64,000 nucleotides of DNA, taken from the NCBI RefSeq assembly GCF_014268815.2, contig NZ_JABWRE020000001.1, positions 4,779,001 through 4,843,000 on the forward strand, read 5' to 3'. The notes below the pieces were generated by a model that was given only the letters and a program-made list of their open reading frames with translations, had not been told where the DNA came from and ran no database searches. The translations under genes were made by a program, and so were the position numbers. The stretch comes from Pseudomonas urmiensis (GTDB lineage: Bacteria > Pseudomonadota > Gammaproteobacteria > Pseudomonadales > Pseudomonadaceae). How positions within the stretch are numbered: the stretch's first letter is position 1; each line of letters begins with the position of its first letter. Below, piece after piece: positions 46,750-54,436 of this stretch.

Positions 46750-47058
46750 CTATTTCTTCTCGTAGTCGTAGCCACTTACTTTTCTGACGAACGCACGCTC
46801 AATCGGCGGGTTATTTCCGATCTGCGCCACATAATCAATTCGCTTTGGTTTGAATTCAGTCGCTGCTGCACTCATCATCGATTTGATTTCAAGCTCGACT
46901 GTACCATCCGAAGCCGGCGAATGAGTGTGCGACTTTTTCCATACAGTGTCCACGTCACCCATTTTGCTCCAACCTTTTCTCGACAAATGAGCGTAGAAGT
47001 TGGCTCTACTTGGCCCTCTCTCCTCATAATCCAGCGACAGCAATGCATAAAGCGCCAT
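46750..47058 (-). CDS. Small hypothetical protein, Cas2/VapD-like opening
   Basis: A 102-residue protein beginning MALYALLSLDYEERGPSRANFYAHLSRKGW, then LELEIKS-like beta and an unstructured tail. The first strand followed by a helix and the phrase YALLSLDYE recall the ferredoxin-fold of Cas2/VapD-type small proteins, but the catalytic Asp pattern is not certain. It is alone on the minus strand between two plus-strand blocks. Function unknown. Confidence 0.6.
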   Translation of the reverse strand: MALYALLSLDYEERGPSRANFYAHLSRKGWSKMGDVDTVWKKSHTHSPASDGTVELEIKSMMSAAATEFKPKRIDYVAQIGNNPPIERAFVRKVSGYDYEKK

Positions 47059-47315
47059 AACTATCTTTCCTAAGCATTAATCGCAGAGGGCCTTGCGATA
47101 ACTTCGCCATCCAAACCCGTCCTGCCCTTTAAGTACTGACAGAAGGTTCTTTAAGCGTCAAGCAATCGGTTTGGAGAACGCACTTTAAATGCATTCACAA
47201 ATGGTAATAATTCAAATATCAGCAAATACGACTAAAGTCTAATACGGCTAAATGGCGATCTGCCATTTCTCCATGGTATTGGTATCGTCTCGATTAACTT
47301 GCAAGGGAAGTGCAT

Positions 47316-47639
47316 ATGTCAGGTTTAGGTGGAGATCGACGCGGGCCGTCTACGGACCCTACTGTCGCCTGCGATCAACTTTCATTCACTGCTCAGATCG
47401 CCTCGCCGAAGGAAGAGGTTGTCCAGCAGCTGCGCGAAGGTCATCTGCTTGAAATCGTCGTCGGCGACCAGAACGGGCAATCCGTGGTGCTTGCTTACTG
47501 GGAGGGCCAAGAGGTCGGTGGCATCGCCGATCGAAGACTGCAGCGCCTGCGCCAGTGTATGACCGACGGCCACATCTACTCGGGCCGCGTGGTGTCCATC
47601 ATCAGCGGGCAAGTACGCGTTCACATTTCTCCCATCTGA
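47316..47639 (+). CDS. Small hypothetical protein, cargo block B gene 1
   Basis: A 107-residue beta-rich protein. Its core reads DQLSFTAQIASPKEEVVQQLREGHLLEIVVGDQNG, then VVLAYWEGQEVGGIA and a closing strand set (SGRVVSIISGQVRVHISP). The layout recalls small barrel domains such as HIRAN-like modules, but no motif proves it. AAGGGAAG precedes the ATG. It lies 19 bp before the PfkB-NDT gene and is the likely first gene of the operon. Confidence 0.7.
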   Translation: MSGLGGDRRGPSTDPTVACDQLSFTAQIASPKEEVVQQLREGHLLEIVVGDQNGQSVVLAYWEGQEVGGIADRRLQRLRQCMTDGHIYSGRVVSIISGQVRVHISPI

Positions 47640-47658
47640 CTTAAGCACGGAGGCTTCC

Positions 47659-48867
47659 ATGATCACGATTCTTGGCGGTGTCTACAGCGAGCATTGTGTC
47701 CGCCCCATCTGGGACGAAGTCTATGGCTCGGCTGGTCGAGCCGCGACAGCCATCGCGCGATTCGGTGGTAACGCTGTTCTCCATGGAGTAGTTGATACCG
47801 AACAAAGGTTCATCATGGAGAACCGCGCAGCCCTGGAAGGCTTCACCTTCCACCCGACAGAAGTCGAGCATGGAGTCTCGTTCGAGTATCTCCACAGTCT
47901 GTCCAACCCTGTCGTGGTCGGTCCAACGGAACAATCGCATCACCTGCAAGCCAGCGCAGAAAAGATCCTTCGCTTCGGCATGATCGAAGGGACTGCGGTG
48001 GTGAATGCCTCCTATGCCGTGTACGACCCCCAAAACGGGGCGGCCCCTGAGCCATTCTCCGCCAACGGCTCTAAGGCCGAGCACTTGGCCCTCGTGCTCA
48101 ACCGCCACGAAGCCGGCTTGTTCTTGGGTGACCACTCCCTGCCTCCTGAAACGCTGCTCACAACCGTAGCCGACCAGCAACGGGCTGAAGTAGTGGTGCT
48201 GAAAATGGGCCCCCTAGGTGCCCTGGTTTATGACAAAGGCGCTATCAGCCGAGTGCCGGTGTTCAGAACTGACCGCGTCTGGAAGATCGGCTCTGGCGAC
48301 ACCTTCGCCGCACACTTTGCCCTGGGGTGGATGGAGCACGGCATGACGGCACATGAGGCGGCTCTCCAGGCATCGAAGGCAACGGCTTATTACTGTGAAA
48401 CCCAAGGCTACCCGCGGCCTCATCAACTTGCGCAATTCCCAGCACAACCGCTTGAGCCCTCGGAGCGCTACATTAACGGCTTCGTGCCACAGGTATACCT
48501 TGCTGGCCCCTTCTTCTCATTGGCCCAGCTCTGGATGATCAACGAGGCCCGCAACGACCTAAGCGCCCTCGGTCTGAAGGTGTTCTCTCCTTACCATGAT
48601 GTTGGCCTCGGCTCCGCCGATGATGTCGTCCAGAAAGACCTCGACGCGATTCAGGAATGCGACCTGCTGTTCGCCATCGGTGACGGCTTGGATTCCGGCA
48701 CAATTTACGAAATCGGCTACGCCAGGGCGATCGACAAACCTGTTGTGCTTTATGCGGAAAATGAGTCGGCCCAGGACAAGAAAATGATGGAGGGCTCGGG
48801 CTGTCGCATCACCACCGATTACGTCACTGGGATCTACCAAACTGTTTGGGAGGCCTGCACGTTATGA
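47659..48867 (+). CDS. PfkB-type nucleoside kinase fused to nucleoside 2-deoxyribosyltransferase
   Basis: A 402-residue two-domain protein. Residues 1-270 form a PfkB/ribokinase fold: YGSAGRAATAIARFGGNA near the start and the catalytic GSGDTFAAHFALG near 213-225. Residues 278-402 form a nucleoside 2-deoxyribosyltransferase: VYLAGPFF, ECDLLFAIGDGLDSGTIYEIGYARA with the expected catalytic Glu, and KPVVLYAE. One domain would exchange the base on deoxyribose, the other phosphorylate the nucleoside. The fusion points to handling of a special (deoxy)nucleotide. It overlaps the next gene by ATGA. AGCACGGAGG lies before the ATG. Confidence 0.88.
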   Translation: MITILGGVYSEHCVRPIWDEVYGSAGRAATAIARFGGNAVLHGVVDTEQRFIMENRAALEGFTFHPTEVEHGVSFEYLHSLSNPVVVGPTEQSHHLQASAEKILRFGMIEGTAVVNASYAVYDPQNGAAPEPFSANGSKAEHLALVLNRHEAGLFLGDHSLPPETLLTTVADQQRAEVVVLKMGPLGALVYDKGAISRVPVFRTDRVWKIGSGDTFAAHFALGWMEHGMTAHEAALQASKATAYYCETQGYPRPHQLAQFPAQPLEPSERYINGFVPQVYLAGPFFSLAQLWMINEARNDLSALGLKVFSPYHDVGLGSADDVVQKDLDAIQECDLLFAIGDGLDSGTIYEIGYARAIDKPVVLYAENESAQDKKMMEGSGCRITTDYVTGIYQTVWEACTL

Positions 48868-49469
48868 AAACGGCGTTGCTGCTCTCCGGTGGCATGGACT
48901 CTCTGTCGATTGCCTGGTGGAAACGCCCGTCCCTGGCGATCACCTTAAATTATGGTCAGCTGGCCGCGGAGGCCGAATTGGCCGCATCGCGCGCGATCTG
49001 CAAACAGCTCAACATCCCTCACCACATCGTGGAGATTGATTGTCGCCATCTAGGCTCAGGGGACATGGCGGGCAGCGAGGCTGACGAGTTGGCGCCTGCC
49101 TCCGACTGGTGGCCGTACCGTAACCAAATGCTCGTCACCCTGGCGGCCATGAAAGCAATTTCGCTGGGCGTAACCCATCTGTGGTTAGGTACCGTGAAGT
49201 CTGACGGTTTCCACCGAGACGGCTCGCCTGAATTCATGCAGGCCATCAGTCACCTGCTTTCGCTGCAGGAAGGCGGGATGGTGGTAGAGGCACCGGCCAT
49301 CGAGTTGTCGACCGCGGAACTGGTGCGGATATCGGGTGTCCCTGCCGGATCGTTGGCTTGGGCTCACAGCTGCCACAAAGCCAATGTGCCTTGCGGCGAT
49401 TGCCGAGGATGCAACAAGTTCTTCCACGTCTTTGATGAAGTCGGCTATGACCTGGATCGACCTGGGTAG
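48864..49469 (+). CDS. QueC-like PP-loop ATPase (7-cyano-7-deazaguanine synthase family)
   Basis: A 201-residue protein. The PP-loop SGGMDS is at residues 8-13, YGQ near 34 and the zinc ligands C170, C177, C180 and C183 near the C-terminus. QueC turns 7-carboxy-7-deazaguanine into preQ0 with ATP and ammonia. No QueD, QueE or QueF gene is nearby, so the enzyme either draws on the host queuosine pathway or uses another carboxylate or protein substrate. It is slightly shorter than E. coli QueC (231). It overlaps both neighbours. Confidence 0.88.
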   Translation: MKTALLLSGGMDSLSIAWWKRPSLAITLNYGQLAAEAELAASRAICKQLNIPHHIVEIDCRHLGSGDMAGSEADELAPASDWWPYRNQMLVTLAAMKAISLGVTHLWLGTVKSDGFHRDGSPEFMQAISHLLSLQEGGMVVEAPAIELSTAELVRISGVPAGSLAWAHSCHKANVPCGDCRGCNKFFHVFDEVGYDLDRPG

Positions 49470-50121
49470 TCCAGTACCCAGGGCCTGTGTCGTGCCCTAC
49501 GAACTGGTGCGCTGGCCCACCGGTGAGATCAAGCGTCTGCCCATCGGGCCGACACCTCAGAACCACTCGTACGAGCAGGTGCTTGGCAGCCGGCAAACCC
49601 AACGCGACTTCCGTGAGTTGGGCGATGAGCAGCTGGGCGAACTGCTTTGGCAAGCATGCCGCAGCCGGGAGAGCTGGCCTTCACCCTACGGTTTCGACCT
49701 AGAGCATAGGGCGACACCTTCTGCAGGAGCCATCCATCCGATCCACATGGTGTTGCACTTACCAGGTGATCGCCGGTGGTGGCTCTACCAGCCGCAGGGG
49801 CACTACCTGGTTGAGATCTGTGGGGCGGCTCAGCTTCTAGAAGGCCTGCAGCTCCATAGCGCAGAGCTTCTGGAAGGTAGCCAGGCCGTGCATATTCTGT
49901 TTGTCGCCGAGCCAGGGAAGACGCTGGCGAAGTACCAGGATGGCTGCAGTCTCATCTGGCGTGACGCCGGCGCACTGCTGGCTATCATCGCGCTCACCGC
50001 ACACGCCCACGGGCTCAACTTCTGCCCACTGGGCATCACCGGTGAGCCGTGGGCAAGCAAACTAGCCGATCAAGGAAAGTTGATTGGCGTCGGCCTTGGT
50101 CTTCTTGGGGCGCCTGCCTGA
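49447..50121 (+). CDS. Nitroreductase / SagB-type flavin oxidoreductase
   Basis: A 224-residue protein of the nitroreductase superfamily. Signs are the N-terminal SRQTQRDFRELGDEQLGELLWQA (FMN phosphate site), SAGAIHPIHMVL, and DAGALLAIIALTAHAHGLNFCPLG. SagB-like members oxidise azoline rings; others reduce electron-poor substrates. The start at 49447 overlaps the QueC gene by 23 bp. Its 3' end overlaps the convergent glycosylase gene by 60 bp. Confidence 0.78.
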   Translation: MTWIDLGSPVPRACVVPYELVRWPTGEIKRLPIGPTPQNHSYEQVLGSRQTQRDFRELGDEQLGELLWQACRSRESWPSPYGFDLEHRATPSAGAIHPIHMVLHLPGDRRWWLYQPQGHYLVEICGAAQLLEGLQLHSAELLEGSQAVHILFVAEPGKTLAKYQDGCSLIWRDAGALLAIIALTAHAHGLNFCPLGITGEPWASKLADQGKLIGVGLGLLGAPA

Positions 50122-50889
50122 GGCAGCCGGCGCCGGCCCCATACCCATGATCGAGTGAACTGTCGCCGGCGACGACATCATCTCCAACCAGATCAGTGCG
50201 TCCAGCTCCGATGCTCGGACGCCGAGACCTTTGCTGAAACGTATGAACTGCTCCTCCAATTGAAGGTAATGCCGCTCAACGGTCAGGTGACTATCAAAGA
50301 ACTTGCCTAACAGGCCGGCCCGCAGAATGTGGATATCGAGAATCGCCACGTCATCCGCGTCCAGCCAGTTGCGCGCAACCCACGAGGCGGTCTTGTACCC
50401 GATACCCGGAACGTCGAGCAACCAGTCACGTAGAGCTCTTCCAGATTGGATAGGCGCCTCTTCACCAGCCAGCTTATGCAACGCGGCAGCCAGGTAGCGG
50501 GCTTTCTGTTTGGCGAAGCGGTAGCGCACCAAGCGCCCATCGATGGCCATAGGCTCCCGCAGCCACGCCAGCAGCTGGTCCTCGGAGGGTGGTTCGTCAC
50601 CAAACGCGCCACGTGCCTTCACATGGTAATAGGCCGCGAGCCCGACTGTGGAGGGAATGCCGTGGCCACCCAGCAGGCAAGCGCCAACCTCTTCCTTCAG
50701 CGTCGCGCCGAGCTTGTAGTTGATACGTTCGCCGTTGAGACGACGTGCATAGACCTGATAAGCCCAATAGGCTGGTGTGGGAAATGCCTCGACGGCTCCC
50801 CAAGGCACACCAGGAATGACCTCGTCATTGGGCTTGGGTAGCTCAACGTTGAACACCAGTTGGTCAATGAATATTGCGCCTAATTGCAT
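50062..50889 (-). CDS. 8-oxoguanine DNA glycosylase-like protein (HhH-GPD, OGG type)
   Basis: A 275-residue protein with the helix-hairpin-helix PGIGYKTASW (161-170) containing K166, and catalytic Asp D185 in VAILDIH. The Lys-Asp distance of 19 equals that in OGG1 (K249/D268), so a bifunctional glycosylase/lyase is likely. The N-terminal region is not typical, and the C-terminus has a basic tail (GRRPKKTK). It could excise a modified base. It starts at MQLGAIF, its ATG overlapping the stop of the methylase (TGATG), so the pair is coupled. Confidence 0.83.
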   Translation of the reverse strand: MQLGAIFIDQLVFNVELPKPNDEVIPGVPWGAVEAFPTPAYWAYQVYARRLNGERINYKLGATLKEEVGACLLGGHGIPSTVGLAAYYHVKARGAFGDEPPSEDQLLAWLREPMAIDGRLVRYRFAKQKARYLAAALHKLAGEEAPIQSGRALRDWLLDVPGIGYKTASWVARNWLDADDVAILDIHILRAGLLGKFFDSHLTVERHYLQLEEQFIRFSKGLGVRASELDALIWLEMMSSPATVHSIMGMGPAPAASGRRPKKTKADANQLSLIG

Positions 50890-51566
50890 CAGGCGGCCTC
50901 CTCGGCAATGCCGTAGTTGTCCTGCATCCACTGCAGGAGCTCATGTCGCTCAAGCGGATCCATGCCATCGATTTTTGAGCGTAGGCGAGCTTGGCGACGC
51001 TGGATGGTTTGTCGGTCTCTGAAGGTCTCGCCGCGGTAGCGAGCATCATGCAAGCGGTCTGGGGCATCGAAGTTCATCCAGACCACTTCTTCGCGAACAT
51101 CTACATGCGTTTTTGCTGGGAAGCTCACCTTGCGCCACCCGGCCAGCTCACGGTTGTAGAGTTCGTTGTCATAACCCGAGAGCATCACGTTGCACGGCAA
51201 GGCTGCCAGGCAACGCAGAAGTCGCAGGTGATCGGTGTCCGTGTAGTCGCAGCGGTACACCTTCGATCGGCGCCGTGTTTCTGCCACATACGGCGGATCG
51301 GCATACACCAGTTCATCGCCGCCAAACGAAAAGGCCTCGAGGAAGGACACGGCATCTGCCTGATGCAACTCACAAGCATCCGGCTGCTCGGCACGCCATC
51401 GTTCAATGACGCACAAATCTAGATCCAGCCCGATGCTGCGCTGCGCTGCCTTTTTGTTACGCATGACAGCACCGCCACCGAGGTGGGATTCAATGTAGGT
51501 CTGATGCGGTGGCATCAGGTTGATCAAGCGCTGGTAGCACTTGCCTTTTCCGCCTGGATATCTCAT
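50889..51566 (-). CDS. Dam-like (D12 class) DNA adenine N6-methyltransferase
   Basis: A 225-residue DNA methylase. The SAM-binding opening is MRYPGGKGK (1-9), followed by ESHLGGGAVMRN (motif I) and the catalytic ADPPYV (DPPY 90-93). The target domain is short, so the recognition site may be small. Start at 51566 was chosen because it begins exactly at the family motif; the longer frame adds 21 residues with no similarity. It is translationally coupled with the glycosylase, and a GIY-YIG nuclease gene is divergent 151 bp away. Confidence 0.87.
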   Translation of the reverse strand: MRYPGGKGKCYQRLINLMPPHQTYIESHLGGGAVMRNKKAAQRSIGLDLDLCVIERWRAEQPDACELHQADAVSFLEAFSFGGDELVYADPPYVAETRRRSKVYRCDYTDTDHLRLLRCLAALPCNVMLSGYDNELYNRELAGWRKVSFPAKTHVDVREEVVWMNFDAPDRLHDARYRGETFRDRQTIQRRQARLRSKIDGMDPLERHELLQWMQDNYGIAEEAA

Positions 51567-51717
51567 GCCGAAAGCATCGTCAGAAATGACGATGATGTCA
51601 ATGCTTAACCGCCAGGCGGTCAGCCTCAAAGGAGCGCGCTACCGAGCATTGCCTAACCCCTTGAATCACCCGTAGGCTGCACCACAAATTGAGTGCAGGG
51701 AGCATCAGGGAAGAAAC

Positions 51718-52440
51718 ATGAATAGGGAAGCTATCGAGCACGCGCTGGGACTGAAGAAGTCGATGCAAGCGGCTATCGACTCAGGCGAAATCGCGGATCG
51801 CAAGCAACTGATGGCACTGGCGGCCAGCCATGGCTTGACCGTTACCAGGGACGGGAGGGACTACGCGGGCTTTAAATGTGAGAGCGGGAAACGGTTACGC
51901 GTTCACTTCGAATTCAACGATCGCCCACCGAAGGAGCCCAAAGGCAACAGGTCCAGATTAAGCAAAGATACAACCGGCATATGGATTTACGCTTTAGTAG
52001 CCCACAGTAAGGATGGGGAACGGAAAGCTTGTTATGTCGGGCAGACCGTAAATCTTCGCAAGCGATTCCAGGAGCATCTACACCATCCACGAGAGGGACG
52101 TTGCTCTTACGCACTTTTCCAATGGGCAGCGCACGAACAGGTCGACATCCAGGCGGTAGTACTTACTTGGACTTCAGGAACAGATAGCAACGCACATTAC
52201 TATGAGGGCTATTGGCTTCAACGCGCACAGAATGCTGGCTTTGAAACGCCCGATGTACACAAATGGGGCGGGCTACCGAGGCCGGAAAGCCTACCTGGAC
52301 AGCCAGGTCATTGGCCCACCGGAGAGGTTGAAGCCAACTCGATATCCCTAATCGAGGTCGTGATGCAGAAGCTCACCCCAGTGGTCCTCTACCCCGATGC
52401 GGGAACTATAGGAAATGGAGACTCTGCGGCGCGAGCTTGA
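51718..52440 (+). CDS. GIY-YIG nuclease domain protein
   Basis: A 240-residue protein. The GIY-YIG core runs from GIWIYALVA (87-95) through CYVGQT (105-110), with R114/R117 as the expected catalytic arginine region, to the metal-binding Glu E163 in YYEGYWL. The N-terminal 65 residues look like a DNA-binding module (ADRKQLMALAASHGLTVTRDGRDYAGFKC). A restriction-type role with the neighbouring methylase is likely by position. CAGGGAAGAAAC precedes the ATG. It stops exactly where the convergent antitoxin gene stops. Confidence 0.83.
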   Translation: MNREAIEHALGLKKSMQAAIDSGEIADRKQLMALAASHGLTVTRDGRDYAGFKCESGKRLRVHFEFNDRPPKEPKGNRSRLSKDTTGIWIYALVAHSKDGERKACYVGQTVNLRKRFQEHLHHPREGRCSYALFQWAAHEQVDIQAVVLTWTSGTDSNAHYYEGYWLQRAQNAGFETPDVHKWGGLPRPESLPGQPGHWPTGEVEANSISLIEVVMQKLTPVVLYPDAGTIGNGDSAARA

Positions 52441-52836
52441 TCACTGCGCCACGCCGATCCGCGGTAACTGATGAACGCGCTTGTAGGTCTCATAGAGCGA
52501 GATCATGTCGCCTTGCGCCATGATCTCCAAGGGAGAGCGCCCTCCGAAGAATTCATTTTCGTTTTTGAACCTAGGGAATCCTTTGACGTTAGCCTGATTC
52601 GCAAACGTGGTCCGCAACGATGCGTGGATGCCCAGCACCAGGCCTATACGCTGCTGCTGATCTTGATCGAGCCTTCGGCCAGCACCGCAATCTTGAGAAG
52701 CGCGACGGTATGTTGAGTACGATATGCGCAGGATTCTGCAAGCTTGGGTGGGGGAGGCCTGCCAGCCGGCGATGATGCGCAGCGCCACTTTCAGACCTAC
52801 CGAAGACTGCTCCTGGTTAAAACGCCCGCTGCCCAT
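52441..52836 (-). CDS. Xre/MbcA/ParS-like antitoxin domain protein (no toxin nearby)
   Basis: A 131-residue protein. The C-terminal half (ANQANVKGFPRFKNENEFF, RSPLEIMAQGDMISLYETYKRV) matches the MbcA/ParS toxin-binding domain. The N-terminal half is helical with ILRISYSTYRRA, similar to the Xre-like part. In typical pairs a RES-domain toxin gene follows; here the next gene downstream is the convergent nuclease and upstream is empty, so the antitoxin is an orphan or serves another partner. Start 52836 (MGSGRFNQEQ). Confidence 0.75.
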   Translation of the reverse strand: MGSGRFNQEQSSVGLKVALRIIAGWQASPTQACRILRISYSTYRRASQDCGAGRRLDQDQQQRIGLVLGIHASLRTTFANQANVKGFPRFKNENEFFGGRSPLEIMAQGDMISLYETYKRVHQLPRIGVAQ

Positions 52837-53002
52837 AATGCTGCCTACTCCTACCGCCATCAGGCAATTTACCTCTGATGGCATGAGTGAAGCACTGATG
52901 AGCACCAGCCGTCCACATCCCGCCTAGCTCACCTGTTTCATCCCTTCACCTCAGACCTACGAGATGGGGATCGAGCTACGGCCTAGGAGTGTCCAAAACA
53001 AG

Positions 53003-53037
53003 TTGGCCCAGCCTGCGCATTGCGTGGACCGGGCCAG
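53003..53037 (-). terminator. Probable terminator after the tautomerase gene
   Basis: On the minus strand TGGCCC pairs with GGGCCA around an 18-nt inner part, followed by ACTTGTTTT. Confidence 0.45.
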
Positions 53038-53045
53038 CTTCACCA

Positions 53046-53261
53046 TCAGCCGTTCTGAATGGCTCGGACTTTCTCAGTGGTGATCGGCTCGCCGCCGATG
53101 CCCCAATCGCCGCTCTTCACTTCCTCAAAAATCACCCAAGTCACAGCCCGCATCTTCTCTCCCTCGACGGAGACCATGGCGTCGGTGATCTTGCTGATGA
53201 TCTCGGCTTTTTGCTCCGAAGAGAAAACACCCTCAATGCCTTTTACAGTAACCAGTGGCAT
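53046..53261 (-). CDS. 4-oxalocrotonate tautomerase family protein
   Basis: A 71-residue subunit starting MPLVTVKG, so catalytic Pro2 (Pro1 after Met removal) is present. The family phrase EQKAEIISKITDAMVSVEG follows, then VTWVIFEEVKSGDWGIGG. Such enzymes form hexamers and act on enols and halogenated or unsaturated acids. It is the last gene of a five-gene minus-strand unit. Confidence 0.87.
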   Translation of the reverse strand: MPLVTVKGIEGVFSSEQKAEIISKITDAMVSVEGEKMRAVTWVIFEEVKSGDWGIGGEPITTEKVRAIQNG

Positions 53262-53310
53262 GTCCAGACTCCTACAGTAGTTGAATAGCGTGGTGAATCA
53301 ACCGGGACGG

Positions 53311-54408
53311 TTATCCCTGATATGTCGCGTAGTCGGTGTAGCCCTTCGCGCCAATCACACCGTAGAAGGTGGAGTGATCGCTCGGTGCTAGTGGCCAACT
53401 GTTCTGCATCCGCTCAACCAGGTCAGGGTTGGCGATATACGAGGTGCCGAAGGCGATCAGGTCATGATTGCCATTCTGCAGCTCAACTTCTGCCAGCTCA
53501 GCGGTGAAGCCGCCGGCACCGATGACCGTGCCTTTGTAGAGCGAGCGGAACTGTTTGTAGAAGCCTTCAGGGAATGGAACTGTAGTCACCGTGGGCTGGT
53601 AGTTCAGATGGACAAAAGCCAACTCACGCTCGTTCAGTTCAGCGGCAACGCTCATCCAGGTTGCTTCTTCTTCCGGATAAGGGCGCAGGTCGTACAGACG
53701 CCCGAACGGCGAGATACGCACGCCTACGCGGAAGCTACCAATGGCATCTCCGATCGCATCGATCGTTTCCAGCAGGAACCGCTGACGATTCTTGATCGAT
53801 CCACCGTACTCGTCAGTGCGCGTATTGATCTGGCTGCTCAGGAACTGGTCGAACAGGAATGCGTTGGCCGCCATCAGCTCGACACCATCGAAGCCAGCCT
53901 CCACCGCGCGCAATGCGGCGGCAACGAAGTCGTCGGTGACACGGTGAATCTCGTCGACAGTCAGCGCACGCGGTACGCTCGGCGCAACCGGGCCAGCTAC
54001 ACCAGGGCCAGTCCAGGCGTAAACCGTGGTGCCCACAGCTGGCTCGGCACTCGCCGAAACGGGTGCAGCATTGCCTGGCTGCAGCGACACGTGCGACATG
54101 CGGCCCACATGCCACAGCTGGGCGAAGATCTTGCCGCCTTTGGCATGAACGGCATCAGTCACTGCGCGCCACGCGCGGGTCTGCTCGTCGGTGTAAATAC
54201 CTGGGGTGTACAGGTAACCACGCCCCTCGTCCGAGATCGGCAAGCCTTCAGTGATGATCAGGCCCGCCGAAGCACGCTGCGCGTAATACAGTGCGGTCAG
54301 CTCGGACGGTACGTTGTCTTCCGTCCGGGTACGGGTCATTGGAGCCATCACAACGCGGTTGGCCAGTTTGAGGCCATCCAGGTCGTATGGAGAAAACAGC
54401 TTTTTCAT
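53311..54408 (-). CDS. Alkene reductase (old yellow enzyme family, NemA-like)
   Basis: A 365-residue FMN enzyme that reduces activated C=C bonds of enals, enones, maleimides or nitro-esters with NADPH. The frame starts MKKLFSPYDLDGLKLANRVVMAPMTRTR. The substrate-binding pair, usually H-A-A-N, reads M-A-A-N here (ELMAANAFLFDQF), so the first His is replaced by Met. TIM barrel layout is complete. It is grouped with other electrophile-defence genes. Confidence 0.88.
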   Translation of the reverse strand: MKKLFSPYDLDGLKLANRVVMAPMTRTRTEDNVPSELTALYYAQRASAGLIITEGLPISDEGRGYLYTPGIYTDEQTRAWRAVTDAVHAKGGKIFAQLWHVGRMSHVSLQPGNAAPVSASAEPAVGTTVYAWTGPGVAGPVAPSVPRALTVDEIHRVTDDFVAAALRAVEAGFDGVELMAANAFLFDQFLSSQINTRTDEYGGSIKNRQRFLLETIDAIGDAIGSFRVGVRISPFGRLYDLRPYPEEEATWMSVAAELNERELAFVHLNYQPTVTTVPFPEGFYKQFRSLYKGTVIGAGGFTAELAEVELQNGNHDLIAFGTSYIANPDLVERMQNSWPLAPSDHSTFYGVIGAKGYTDYATYQG

Positions 54409-54436
54409 GATCTACCTCTGCAAACGAATACGTGAA

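Noticed and set aside
47252..47562. Plus-strand short ORFs at 47252-47452 and 47329-47562
   Set aside because: Out of frame with the 107-residue gene, which has the better ribosome site and a balanced protein composition.
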